Below are positions 7,313 through 14,411 of a DNA stretch of 19,799 nucleotides, one piece after another. The stretch covers positions 1 to 19,799 of the forward strand of contig JAGFXW010000019.1 in NCBI GenBank assembly GCA_017861495.1. Direction: 5' to 3'. Origin of the DNA: Bacillota bacterium (GTDB lineage Bacteria; Bacillota_C; Negativicutes; CTSoil-072). Below the pieces are notes generated by a model. The model saw only the letters and a list, made by a program, of their open reading frames with translations, was not told where the DNA came from and made no database searches. The translations under genes were made by a program, and so were the position numbers. The stretch's first letter is position 1. Every line of letters begins with the position of its first letter.

Positions 7313-8611
7313 TTACACCGTGCGCGCTCTATCAAATCTAACGAAATAGGAGCACACCACTCCTGCCAAACAAATCACCCCGGCTGCCGCAAAAGCTGCG
7401 TTATAACCATAACCGGTAACTAGCAAACCCGTTACAGTAGGTGCTGCCATAGCTGCTATTTGCCCTAAGAAATGCATGATCCCGCCGAAAGTACCTGTTC
7501 TTGACGGATCAATATCGATCAAATTGCTCCAATAAATCGAATTTGACATTAACGCCGCTGAATTGCCAAGCGCCATCATGGTAAGAACCCCAGTCATGGT
7601 GCTCATTTGGGGTATAAGCAAGAAACATAACCCGGACAACGAGAGGGAAACCATAGCCACACTGTTTCTGGCAATTCTTAAATTACCAGTCCGCGCATAA
7701 ATCATATCCGCGATTTTACCCCCGAGAGGTGTGGTCAATATCGGGCCAATCCAGGGGACCATTCCCAGATACGATAAGGAAGTTAAACTCATATTGTACA
7801 CATCTTGCAAATATTTAGGGGTCCAGGCCAATAACATGAATATAATGTAACTAATGCCGAAGAAGCCAACGGTATTCAATAGATAAGAAGGATTCTTAAA
7901 GAAATCATACCAATGCCCGTCGCGAATTTCAATGGCTGCATCTTTAACCTGCAAGGCTGCAGCGCCGCCGCTTCTGATCTCAGCCAACTCTTCTTTGGAT
8001 ACTTTTGGATGCTCTTCTGGTAAGTTAGTAAAGATTCGCGAGAAAATAAGGGCCCAGGCAATCCCTATTCCACCCAATACAATCAACAATGTCCGCCAAT
8101 CGCTTATCGACAACAAGAATACAGCAACCGGAGCCGTGATTACAGATCCTAACGGTGTCCCGATCAAGGTGATGGAAGATGTAAATGTACGCTCTTTAGG
8201 AGCCACCCAATTAGCCAACGTTCTGCTCATGGTAACGAAGGAAGGACCTTCTGCAAAACCAAACAGTACACGGACAACGAAGAATCCAGCCATGGCAGAA
8301 CCGCCAAAGAAGGCCATGCCAATATTGCCGGCGAAAGCGGTCAAAGCCACACAAATTGACCACAGCGTAACAAACAGAAGCCAAACATACCTGGGTCCCT
8401 TTCTATCGGCTAATGCGCCGCCAAATAGGCCGCCAAAAATGTAACCATACCCAAAAAAGCCGTGGATACTTCCCCATTGGGCAGCTGTGAAGCCAAATTC
8501 TTTAATAATATCTTTCTGCGCATACGCTAGGGCTCCCCTGTCGATATAGTTAGTAATCATGATTAGCAACACCATAAATATGATAATATAACGATATTTT
8601 GTAGTTTTCAT
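7313..8611 (-). CDS. MFS permease, anion:cation symporter type (second of two)
   Basis: A 432-residue inner-membrane protein with 12 predicted helices and a central cytoplasmic loop near residues 190-225. The N-terminal half shows the MFS motif A region (GGALADRKGPR, about residues 60-72) and NYIDRGALAYA in helix 1, as in hexuronate/glucarate-type members of the anion:cation symporter family. It probably imports an organic acid with protons; the substrate is not known. ATG at 8611 is preceded by GGAGGAG. The gene starts 20 bp after the stop of another MFS gene of the same family but only distant sequence, so the two are not a recent duplication. Two permeases in one operon suggest two related substrates, or one for uptake and one for exchange. 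Confidence 0.85.
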   Translation of the reverse strand: MKTTKYRYIIIFMVLLIMITNYIDRGALAYAQKDIIKEFGFTAAQWGSIHGFFGYGYIFGGLFGGALADRKGPRYVWLLFVTLWSICVALTAFAGNIGMAFFGGSAMAGFFVVRVLFGFAEGPSFVTMSRTLANWVAPKERTFTSSITLIGTPLGSVITAPVAVFLLSISDWRTLLIVLGGIGIAWALIFSRIFTNLPEEHPKVSKEELAEIRSGGAAALQVKDAAIEIRDGHWYDFFKNPSYLLNTVGFFGISYIIFMLLAWTPKYLQDVYNMSLTSLSYLGMVPWIGPILTTPLGGKIADMIYARTGNLRIARNSVAMVSLSLSGLCFLLIPQMSTMTGVLTMMALGNSAALMSNSIYWSNLIDIDPSRTGTFGGIMHFLGQIAAMAAPTVTGLLVTGYGYNAAFAAAGVICLAGVVCSYFVRFDRARTV

Positions 8612-8631
8612 AATTTTCTCCTCCGCTACTT

Positions 8632-9966
8632 TTACCTTACTTTTCTGCTACTTTCCGCGATCAATTCGTCGGCTGTTTTTGCGGCTTTGAGAGAAATTGT
8701 AATTCCTGCAGAAACGATCAGGAATGCGGCAATAAAATAAAACCCAGCATAGGCATTACCACCGGCGACCGTTTTTATTGCCCCGATCCCAACGGGACCG
8801 ATAAATCCGCCTAGATTTGCAATGGAATTGATCGCTGCCATAGCCACTGCTGCCTGTTTCCCTGCATACACCGTGCCCGTCAAAGCCCAAAAGGATCCGT
8901 AGATGCTGTAGGAACCGCAATAAACGATGGTGAGGAAAACCACTGCAAGCACTGGAGTTTTGATTACTGCTAAGCCAATTAGGCCTATGGCACAGATCAA
9001 TACGGAAATGGTCACATGCCAGCGGCGTTCACCTGTCTTATCCGAATGATTACTCCACCAAACCATGAAGCAGGCTGCAAAAATAAAGGGTACCGCGTTC
9101 AGCAAGCCGACTTCGAAGTTGGACAAACCGGCCTTCAGACCTTTGAGCAGCGTCGGTGCAAAGAAACTCACGCCGTAAACCGCCAATGTTTTACTGAAGT
9201 ATATGATGGCCAATGCCCAAACAGTTTTTCCTGTTAAAGCGCTCCACATCGAATGCTTATGTTTGCTCTCAATTTCCTTATGCTCAATTGCAATTTTGTC
9301 TTCTAGCCAGGTTTTTTCTTGCTCGGAAAGGAATTTTGCATCACGAGGTCTGTCAGGAAGGCTCGTAAACGTAATGATACCCAGAATACAAGTAGGCAGT
9401 CCTTCCAGGATAAACAACCAGCGCCAACTGGAGATTCCCAACCAATTGACATAATCCAGAACTAACCCTGAAACCGGCGAACCGATAATTGACGAAATGG
9501 GCAGTGCCAACATGAATAACGCAACTACTTGGGCACGCTCTTTCGCCGGAAACCAGTAGGTCATATACAACATGATACCCGGAAAGAATCCGGCTTCCAT
9601 GACGCCGAGAATGAATCGTGCAATATACAGCTGCATTTCATTTTGAATTAAGCCACACGCCGCAGAAGCAAATCCCCAGGTAATGAGGATCCGGCCGATC
9701 CACTTACGGGCCCCTACCTTGGACATGATCAAATTACTGGGAACCTCAAATAAAAAATACCCGATGAAAAAGATACCTGCCACTAGGCCGTATTGTGCTG
9801 CTGAAATTCCCAACTCCTTATTCATTGTAAGAGCAGCATAACCAACATTAACTCTATCCAACATTGCAAAGAAATACAATAATACTAGAAAAGGTATTAA
9901 GCGGTTTTTTACTTTGGTCATCGTACTTTTTTCAAAGGTAGCTGCATCTTGGATCGTGTTTGCCAT
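8632..9966 (-). CDS. MFS permease, anion:cation symporter type (tartrate/phthalate-like)
   Basis: A 444-residue, 12-helix inner-membrane transporter. Helix 1 ends with AMLDRVNVGYAAL and the 2-3 loop with VPSNLIMSKVGARKW, both characteristic of the anion:cation symporter family, subgroup of tartrate (TtuB) and phthalate permeases. GVMEAGFFPGIMLYMTYWFP in helices 4-5 is another hallmark of that subgroup. It likely imports a di- or hydroxycarboxylate with protons. ATG at 9966 has AAGGGGTG upstream. It lies 46 bp after the oxidoreductase gene and 20 bp before the next permease gene, so it is the third gene of the rraA-led operon. Confidence 0.87.
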   Translation of the reverse strand: MANTIQDAATFEKSTMTKVKNRLIPFLVLLYFFAMLDRVNVGYAALTMNKELGISAAQYGLVAGIFFIGYFLFEVPSNLIMSKVGARKWIGRILITWGFASAACGLIQNEMQLYIARFILGVMEAGFFPGIMLYMTYWFPAKERAQVVALFMLALPISSIIGSPVSGLVLDYVNWLGISSWRWLFILEGLPTCILGIITFTSLPDRPRDAKFLSEQEKTWLEDKIAIEHKEIESKHKHSMWSALTGKTVWALAIIYFSKTLAVYGVSFFAPTLLKGLKAGLSNFEVGLLNAVPFIFAACFMVWWSNHSDKTGERRWHVTISVLICAIGLIGLAVIKTPVLAVVFLTIVYCGSYSIYGSFWALTGTVYAGKQAAVAMAAINSIANLGGFIGPVGIGAIKTVAGGNAYAGFYFIAAFLIVSAGITISLKAAKTADELIAESSRKVR

Positions 9967-10012
9967 GTTTAATCACCCCTTCATCTTTCTTGTTCCAGCC
10001 AGAGAAGTTGTT

Positions 10013-10885
10013 TTATTCCGCTAGGGCTTGGGTCACAGCTTCCCATTTGTCAGGGATCTCGCCGTGAAATTTATCTTTCAAGTTTTTCTCCGCCAAATAT
10101 TTCAGGTGCAGCATGGTGGCTTCGGTCATGATGGGCGCAATACCTAGATCCCGGAGCATAACCATACAGTCTTTCATCTCGTGCGACTGCCGCTCCGCAT
10201 GGATTGCGCCGGCTGTGACCAACATATTCATCGTTTTGACGAAAGGCGCTGCATCCATGGTGTTGGAAATGGAAGCGAGCACCAGGTCTTCCACCTGCAA
10301 TTTTGTCGCTGCCTCCAGCATCTCCGCTTGCAAAGACGCAATTCCTTTCATATAGATGCTGCGCACGAGTTTTATGGCAATGGCATCGCCAGCCTTGTCA
10401 CTCACTTTTTTCAGAGACATATGATAAGGTGTCATCAAATCAATAAATTTGCTTGCGCCGTTGCCACTGACCAAAGTAGGTACTTTGTGTTGCTCTACGG
10501 TCAGTCTTCCCATCAATGCCCCATCCACGAAGCCTGCGCCGGTGAGTGCGATGAGCTCCGCGATTTTTTGTTTTGTCGTAGGTGACGAAGTAGAGACATC
10601 GGCATAAATTTTTTGCTGATTGAGCTCGGCTGCAATCCCTTCTGCTGTCTGTAAAGCGTAAGCGCCCGGAACAGCCGAGATAATTACGTCCGTTGCTTTC
10701 ACCACATCACCCGGTTCGCTTAAAAGCGATACTGCCGCTACAGCCGCTCTTTCCTGCACTAATGGTCCATATTTTGGATCATCCTTCATCGGATCAAAGG
10801 CTACTATTCCTTGCAGCCCTTCCATCTTCAAGCCCCGCGATATTTCAAAAGCCACTTCCCCAAAACCAATAAATCCTAATTTCAT
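10013..10885 (-). CDS. NAD(P)-dependent 6PGDH-like oxidoreductase with DUF1932 domain
   Basis: A 290-residue cytosolic dehydrogenase of the beta-hydroxyacid dehydrogenase superfamily. The N-terminal Rossmann domain begins with GFIGFGEVA (residues 4-12; GxGxxx dinucleotide motif). The catalytic lysine is probably K172 in AIKLVRS. The C-terminal part (about 175-265) has the DUF1932 pattern with HAERQSHEMKD at 229-239. Family members oxidise 3-hydroxy acids or related sugar acids; the reaction here is inferred, not proved. ATG at 10885 follows GGGGAGG. The gene lies 59 bp downstream of rraA and 46 bp upstream of an MFS gene. It uses visibly more G and C than the amidohydrolase gene. Confidence 0.85.
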   Translation of the reverse strand: MKLGFIGFGEVAFEISRGLKMEGLQGIVAFDPMKDDPKYGPLVQERAAVAAVSLLSEPGDVVKATDVIISAVPGAYALQTAEGIAAELNQQKIYADVSTSSPTTKQKIAELIALTGAGFVDGALMGRLTVEQHKVPTLVSGNGASKFIDLMTPYHMSLKKVSDKAGDAIAIKLVRSIYMKGIASLQAEMLEAATKLQVEDLVLASISNTMDAAPFVKTMNMLVTAGAIHAERQSHEMKDCMVMLRDLGIAPIMTEATMLHLKYLAEKNLKDKFHGEIPDKWEAVTQALAE

Positions 10886-10944
10886 GCTAATTCCTCCCCT
10901 AATGTCAGGATGTCTATTGGATTATCCCGAAATTATTACAACTT

Positions 10945-11622
10945 CTAGACAATTTCGCAGCCAATTTCCTTGAGTTTTTCATCCACCCACGACCGAATAT
11001 AGGTTCCTTTATTTACAATTCCGTCCATAATACCCTGTTCTTTTTCACTGACTTTTCGAGTTTGTTCGGCGATGTATCTTGCTTCTTCCGGTTTTATAAC
11101 GACAATTCCATCACCATCGCCAACGACAATATCTCCTGGGCATACTGCTCTGCCGCCAAACGAAATAGGGGTATTAATTTCTCCTGGACCATTTTTATAC
11201 GGCCCATTTGGCGTAACTCCTTTAGCGTATACCGCAATGTCCATCTCTGCCAAAGCATCAGCATCACGAACGCTGCCATCAACGATTACACCGGCTATGC
11301 CTCTGCTTTGGCAATAGGTAATCATCAATTCACCGAAGATAGCGCGCTTAATATCGCCGCCGGCATCAATGACAATCACATCGCCAGGTTGAGCTAGGTC
11401 CATTGCTTTGTGAAACATCAGGTTGTCTCCTTCAGGAACCTTTACCGTAAACGCAGGTCCCAACAGGGTTGTCTTGTTCATCGGTTTTATCATAGGATCG
11501 ACTGCTGCCGTGCGGCTCATGCAATCATCGATATTGGCAACCGGTAGATCTTTGAATAATTGTATCAATTTTTTATCTGGTCTTACAAAATCTCTCACAA
11601 TTTTACAGCCTGGATTTTTCAT
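10945..11622 (-). CDS. RraA-family aldolase (4-hydroxy-4-methyl-2-oxoglutarate aldolase type)
   Basis: A 225-residue cytosolic protein of the RraA/MenG fold. Conserved features seen: DDCMSR at 32-37, GPAFTV at 55-60, GELM at 97-100 and VDGSVRDAD at 114-122, where Arg119 and Asp120 correspond to the substrate and metal-binding pair, and GDGDGIVVI near 168-176. Family enzymes use a divalent metal to split 4-hydroxy-2-oxo acids into pyruvate plus a second oxo acid, and also decarboxylate oxaloacetate. The true RNase E inhibitor role is unlikely in this context, because the neighbours are catabolic. It is the first gene of the minus-strand operon, ATG at 11622 following a GGGGG ribosome site, and is divergent from the lysR gene. 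Confidence 0.88.
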   Translation of the reverse strand: MKNPGCKIVRDFVRPDKKLIQLFKDLPVANIDDCMSRTAAVDPMIKPMNKTTLLGPAFTVKVPEGDNLMFHKAMDLAQPGDVIVIDAGGDIKRAIFGELMITYCQSRGIAGVIVDGSVRDADALAEMDIAVYAKGVTPNGPYKNGPGEINTPISFGGRAVCPGDIVVGDGDGIVVIKPEEARYIAEQTRKVSEKEQGIMDGIVNKGTYIRSWVDEKLKEIGCEIV

Positions 11623-11665
11623 TTTTATGCCCCCATACGTTAATCAATTAGTTCTGTGAAAGAGA

Positions 11666-11810
11666 AATTATCCTATTGTGCACGATAAGATAATTATTTG
11701 AAAATCCGCGAATTAACAAAATTGTTTATCTATTTAGAAGTTTATAGTATATTATTATTAAAGTAAAACGACTAATTTCGCTATTACTAATCACGATTTC
11801 GATAATTATC
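11666..11810. promoter_or_regulatory. Divergent rraA-lysR control region
   Basis: The word GATAATT occurs at 11689-11695, again inside the palindrome GATAATTATC at 11801-11810, and inverted at 11667-11673. The first and last of these form an imperfect palindrome around TTGTGCAC (11676-11683). A minus-strand promoter for rraA can be read as TTGTTA (complement of 11714-11719), 17 bases, TAATTA (11691-11696), overlapping these repeats. LysR regulators bind such divergent regions, so these are candidate operators. Confidence 0.4.
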
Positions 11811-11826
11811 TTTGGGAGGGAAAATC

Positions 11827-12741
11827 ATGTATGCACTAGGAATAGAAGCATTTTTGGCTGTAGTGCGAACGCAAAATATTACCCAGGCGGCTAAAATGCT
11901 GAATTTAGCGCAATCAACGACAAGCAAACGATTGAAAATGCTGGAACAGGAATTAGGAACCGCCTTGTTTGAGAGAGGGAAAGGGTGGAAATCGATCCGT
12001 TTAACCCCTGCCGGTGAGGAATTTGTTGATATGGCAGAGCAGTGGAATTCTCTTTGGCAAGAAACGCAGCTTCTAATGCAAGGCAAACCCAAACTTGCCC
12101 TGTCAATTGGCACATTGGATAGTATAATTAATTCCATATTTCCTGCGTTGTATTTTGCATTAAGTCAGCACGAACCTAAATTAAGTTTAAAAATAATCAC
12201 TTCCCATTCACCTGCTCTATATGAAGACGTAGAACGAAGAAATGTGGATGTCGCTTTTTCTCTACTAGACAGGACTCATCCAAACGTCATCGTAGAAAAA
12301 TGCTATACTGAACCAATGGTAGTATTACGTCCTGCAATATCATACCAAACAGAAGCTGGTTTTATTCATCCAACCGAATTAAATCCTGAAGATGAACTGC
12401 ATGTTAGTTGGAATCCTGGTTATCAGTTGTGGCATGATCATTGGTGGCTAACTGCGAGTCCAGGCCAAACAAAGGTGGATACGGTGCAACTGATCCTGGC
12501 AATGTTAAAAAAGACGGAACAGTGGTCCATAGTGCCCTTATCAGTTGCAAAAGCAGCTCGCTCAAAAGGGATTTTTTCCATATTCTATTTAACCGAACCG
12601 CCGCCTGAGCGCATATGTTACATACTGAAACATAAATATCCTAAATCAAGCACAGTGCAAGCACTAAAAATTTTCGACCATTATCTTAAGCTTCTGGTGC
12701 AGAAAGAATTTGCCAACACTTCAACGATCGAAATACTATAA
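11827..12741 (+). CDS. LysR-family transcriptional regulator
   Basis: A 304-residue cytosolic regulator. The N-terminal winged HTH (residues 3-60) has the family pattern AFLAVVRTQNITQAAKMLN, QSTTSKRLKMLEQELG and FER, then RLTPAGEEF. The effector-binding domain covers about 87-290. It most likely controls the divergent rraA operon in response to an intermediate of that pathway; this is inference from the head-to-head arrangement. ATG at 11827 is preferred because GGGAGGG lies 7-13 bases upstream; an in-frame TTG at 11812 would start within that ribosome site. The gene ends 20 bp before the terminal repeat of an IS66 remnant, so its original downstream neighbour is gone. Confidence 0.92.
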   Translation: MYALGIEAFLAVVRTQNITQAAKMLNLAQSTTSKRLKMLEQELGTALFERGKGWKSIRLTPAGEEFVDMAEQWNSLWQETQLLMQGKPKLALSIGTLDSIINSIFPALYFALSQHEPKLSLKIITSHSPALYEDVERRNVDVAFSLLDRTHPNVIVEKCYTEPMVVLRPAISYQTEAGFIHPTELNPEDELHVSWNPGYQLWHDHWWLTASPGQTKVDTVQLILAMLKKTEQWSIVPLSVAKAARSKGIFSIFYLTEPPPERICYILKHKYPKSSTVQALKIFDHYLKLLVQKEFANTSTIEIL

Positions 12742-12761
12742 ACTCTACTAGAAGATAATTT

Positions 12762-12968
12762 GTAAGCGATTAACAAGAGGATGGATATGAAGAGGGCAAA
12801 ACTTAAGTATACTCATACTCAAGTTTTGCCCTCTTTGCAGATTGTTTGAATTCTTGGGTTCCAAGGAAGATAATCTTCGAGAAACTCAGGATATTGTCCG
12901 AACTGAACGCCAGGCAGGTCCTGGAAGATGAACTTTAGATAGGCATAAGGCTTCAAGCCGTTGGCCTT
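12762..12968 (-). mobile_element. IS66-family remnant: right end and transposase C-terminus
   Basis: The minus strand encodes the last 49 codons of an IS66 transposase (12819-12968), beginning KANGLKPYAYLKFIFQDLP and including LPWNPRIQ, the standard C-terminal element of IS66 TnpC. The left edge at 12762 reads GTAAGCGAT, the start of IS66-family terminal repeats, so one genuine element end survives 57 bp beyond the stop. The rest of the transposase, tnpA, tnpB and the other end are missing; sequence changes abruptly after 12968 into a dehydrogenase fragment. The element is immobile. Confidence 0.85.
12790..12835. terminator. Hairpin inside the IS66 end, behind lysR
   Basis: AAGAGGGCAAAACTT pairs with AAGTTTTGCCCTCTT (15 bp), followed inside by AGTAT/ATACT around the loop ACTC. 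The arms overlap the transposase stop codon at 12819-12821. The plus-strand right arm ends in CTCTTT, so it probably terminates lysR as well as the old transposase transcript. Confidence 0.6.
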
Positions 12969-12971
12969 AAA

Positions 12972-13118
12972 AATCACCCACTATTAACCTGTGACAATTT
13001 TATTGCAACACCTCATAACGGTGCAAACACCGCAGATGCGCTAATTCGCATGGGCGTCGGAGCTGTTGATGAAATTACAAGGCTTAAAAACGGCGAAATT
13101 CCTCTATCCAAGCTTTAA
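12972..13118 (+). pseudogene. D-2-hydroxyacid dehydrogenase, C-terminal fragment
   Basis: An open stretch of 48 codons without its own start encodes the end of a D-isomer-specific 2-hydroxyacid dehydrogenase: NHPLLTCDNFIATPHNGANT contains the catalytic histidine in TPH, and the rest (MGVGAVDEITRLKNGEIPL) matches the usual last helix and tail of phosphoglycerate-dehydrogenase-like proteins. About 270 N-terminal residues expected for the family are missing. The fragment abuts the broken IS66 transposase within 4 bp, so one deletion probably removed the start of both genes. The intact gene may have belonged to the same catabolic cluster as rraA. Confidence 0.8.
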
Positions 13119-13338
13119 TCAAATTTTTCGAAAGGAAAATACAGCTTAACTTATCAAGTTATCATTATTGGTTTGATCGAGAAAAAGTATTACGCATAAT
13201 AAATAAGGCTGTAGCAGGCAGTTATAAAGGGTCCGACGTATTTGTTTTTTGATATGCTCCTTTGTTTCTCTTGATGATAAATTGCATTCATTTTTAAATG
13301 ACTGTTACTAGCACTATCACTATCACTAGTCAACATAA

Positions 13339-13367
13339 TAAAAAGCCCCGCATCGCTGCGAAGCCTT
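13339..13367 (-). terminator. Terminator still attached to the right tRNA scar
   Basis: On the minus strand GCTTCGCA (complement of 13358-13365) pairs with TGCGGGGC (complement of 13344-13351) through two G-T pairs, and a T-run follows (complement of 13339-13344). It sits downstream of the tRNA 3' half in the same place as the hairpin at the left scar, but its sequence differs. Confidence 0.65.
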
Positions 13368-13375
13368 GATTTTTC

Positions 13376-13425
13376 TGGTGACCCACCGGGGACTCGAACC
13401 CCGAACCCTCTGATTAAGAGTCAGA
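13376..13425 (-). other. tRNA-Lys(CTT) 3'-half remnant, newer attachment site
   Basis: Exactly 50 nt on the minus strand match tRNA-Lys positions 27-76: perfect 5-bp anticodon stem TCTGA/TCAGA, loop CTCTTAA with anticodon CTT, T arm with GGTTCGAGTCC, acceptor strand GGTGGGTC and CCA. The 5' half is missing. With the scar at 5608-5657 it forms a 59-bp direct repeat differing at two bases. This is the left junction of an element that extends to the right; the complete tRNA should stand at its far end. Confidence 0.87.
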
Positions 13426-13517
13426 AACAGCTCATTTGTGTTTATTTATGTTAACTTACAAACCTTTGTTTTTACTGGATTTATCTTTGTTTTAACTGTA
13501 ATTAATTGGAATTCAGC

Positions 13518-13545
13518 AAGGGACATTTGTAAGGCATAAGGGACA
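13518..13545. repeat. Direct repeats near the right attachment site
   Basis: AAGGGACA occurs at 13518-13525 and 13538-13545, exactly 20 bp apart (two helical turns), about 100 bp inside the junction. The spacing and position fit arm-type sites of a tyrosine recombinase. No third copy is seen. Confidence 0.35.
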
Positions 13546-13576
13546 ATTCAAGGTACAGTTTACATAATGTAATAAT

Positions 13577-13611
13577 GCAAAAAAATAAAGCGGCAGGCAT
13601 AAGCCCACCGC
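13577..13611 (-). terminator. Terminator after the junction-proximal HTH gene
   Basis: On the minus strand GCGGTGGGC-TTAT-GCCTGCCGC (complement of 13590-13611) has nine pairs including two G-T, then TTTATTTTTTT. It follows the gene ending at 13621 by 10 bp. Confidence 0.85.
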
Positions 13612-13620
13612 ATCTTCTAA

Positions 13621-13953
13621 TTATTCTTTTTCTTTCATGCTTGCCTCTTTTAATGCAAGTTTTTTGGCCAGCCTTACGCTGTCTGGTGGCCTTCCTCCTT
13701 TTTTCTTTCTGGCCGGATCGGCTTCTTGTTTTGATTTGACGATTTTCATCGGGACCGGCAATCTCGCGGCAATTTCCTCTGCCGACTGTTCCGCATATTT
13801 TTTCAGCGCCTCTAGCCCTGCTTCCACATGTACTCGAACATGACGTGCTCCAGTTCGCACATGCGGGATTTGTCCCTGCCGGATCATTTTTCGCAGTAAA
13901 TCTTCCGGCAACCCAACCCGTTCCGAAAAGACTTTTACCGTTTCAAAGATCAT
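13621..13953 (-). CDS. Small HTH protein beside the attachment site, possible excisionase
   Basis: A 110-residue basic protein. Residues 4-45 (VKVFSERVGLPEDLLRKMIRQGQIPHVRTGARHVRV, only its pattern being relevant) resemble a MerR-like winged helix of the excisionase type (HTH_17). The tail (78-110) is rich in Lys and Arg, suggesting DNA contact. Start: ATG at 13953 is preferred over the longer frame beginning with TTG at 14052, because AAGGAAGG lies before it and a promoter-like TATAAT lies within the would-be extension. As the first gene inside the tRNA junction it is a good candidate for a recombination directionality factor, although no integrase lies next to it. That role is inference; a plain repressor is the alternative. 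Confidence 0.6.
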   Translation of the reverse strand: MIFETVKVFSERVGLPEDLLRKMIRQGQIPHVRTGARHVRVHVEAGLEALKKYAEQSAEEIAARLPVPMKIVKSKQEADPARKKKGGRPPDSVRLAKKLALKEASMKEKE

Positions 13954-13981
13954 TCGCCTCACGACCTTCCTTTGCAATAAA

Positions 13982-14092
13982 TTGTTTTTCTGCTTCCTAT
14001 CTATTATAATCAAATTAAGAAAGCTCTGTTTCGCGGTCCCCTCCTTGGGCAATTGTAGCCCTATGGACTGGTACCAGGCAGAGCTTTTTTTC
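13982..14092 (+). ncRNA. Candidate small RNA with own promoter and terminator
   Basis: TTGTTT (13982-13987), a 17-base spacer and a perfect TATAAT (14005-14010) predict a plus-strand start near 14017. About 75 nt later a stem AAAGCTCTG/CAGAGCTTT (14020-14028 with 14079-14087) ends in eight T. Between the arms are GGGC-loop-GCCC and GTCC/GGAC pairings, so the transcript would fold as one branched structure. It contains no plausible reading frame with a ribosome site. It lies head-to-head with the HTH gene starting at 13953, and the two -10 boxes overlap in ATTATAAT. It matches no riboswitch or RNA family that I recognise. Confidence 0.42.
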
Positions 14093-14109
14093 TTTATTGA
14101 CAGTAAATA

Positions 14110-14180
14110 GCCCGCCCCCCCTATTAGTCGCGATTAATCTTTCAAATAAAGAAAGAAACAACTATGTAGGGAAGGCGGGC
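14110..14180 (-). other. Large imperfect hairpin behind the repressor gene
   Basis: GCCCGCC (14110-14116) pairs with GGCGGGC (14174-14180). The enclosed 57 bases include CCTA/TAGG, CTTTC/GAAAG and a near-perfect palindrome ATTAGTCGCGATTAAT. It lies 8 bp beyond the repressor stop and probably ends or protects that transcript. The minus-strand tail (TATTTACTG) is only weakly T-rich. Confidence 0.45.
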
Positions 14181-14187
14181 CTTATAC

Positions 14188-14385
14188 TTATTTATCGCCT
14201 AATAAACAGACCAATCGTATGCCCAAAGCATTAGAAACTTTCATTGCTCGCTGTAGTGTAGGTTCATTTCTCCCAGAAATCCAACTTTTGACCGTTCGGG
14301 CCGGTAATCCGGCTTTAGCTGCAAGGTCATTAATCGTCCAGCCACGCTTATTTATTTCCATTCTTAAGTTATTACGAAATGACAT
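14188..14385 (-). CDS. Cro/C1-type HTH repressor, short
   Basis: A 65-residue protein that is almost entirely one HTH_3/XRE domain: NNLRMEINKRGWTINDLAAKAGLPARTVKSWISGRNEPTL, where AAKAGLP and TVKSWISGR mark the two helices of the motif. There is no oligomerisation or peptidase tail, so it is smaller than lambda-type repressors and nearer to Cro or plasmid-type regulators. ATG at 14385 follows AAAAGGAG at ideal spacing; the longer frame from 14484 has no ribosome site. Upstream lies an inverted repeat (14412-14460) that could be its operator. It likely controls the prophage or element, perhaps through the HTH gene at 14544-14750. Confidence 0.75.
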   Translation of the reverse strand: MSFRNNLRMEINKRGWTINDLAAKAGLPARTVKSWISGRNEPTLQRAMKVSNALGIRLVCLLGDK

Positions 14386-14411
14386 ATTTCCATCTCCTTT
14401 TGGTTTTTGCT

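Noticed and set aside
7932..8444. Plus-strand 170-codon frame
   Set aside because: It is fully antisense to the second MFS gene, which has strong family motifs; proline/alanine/asparagine bias is typical of shadow frames.
10181..10585. Plus-strand 134-codon frame rich in Cys and His
   Set aside because: It is antisense to the DUF1932 dehydrogenase; the Cys/His content comes from the complementary codons.
10945..11622. RraA as regulator of RNase E
   Set aside because: The operon context with permeases, a dehydrogenase and a divergent LysR gene fits an aldolase role; the name RraA alone would mislead.
13310..13330. Short tandem repeat (CTATCA twice) as a CRISPR or iteron array
   Set aside because: Only about two and a half 6-base units occur; no spacers and no longer periodicity.
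13119..13338. A plus-strand frame after the dehydrogenase fragment (reading YHYWFDREKVLRIINKA)
   Set aside because: It has no start with a ribosome site and matches no family I know. It could be a further fragment, but nothing supports a call.
13376..13460. A complete tRNA-Lys gene
   Set aside because: The 5' half is missing and sequence beyond 13425 cannot form the D arm or the acceptor stem.
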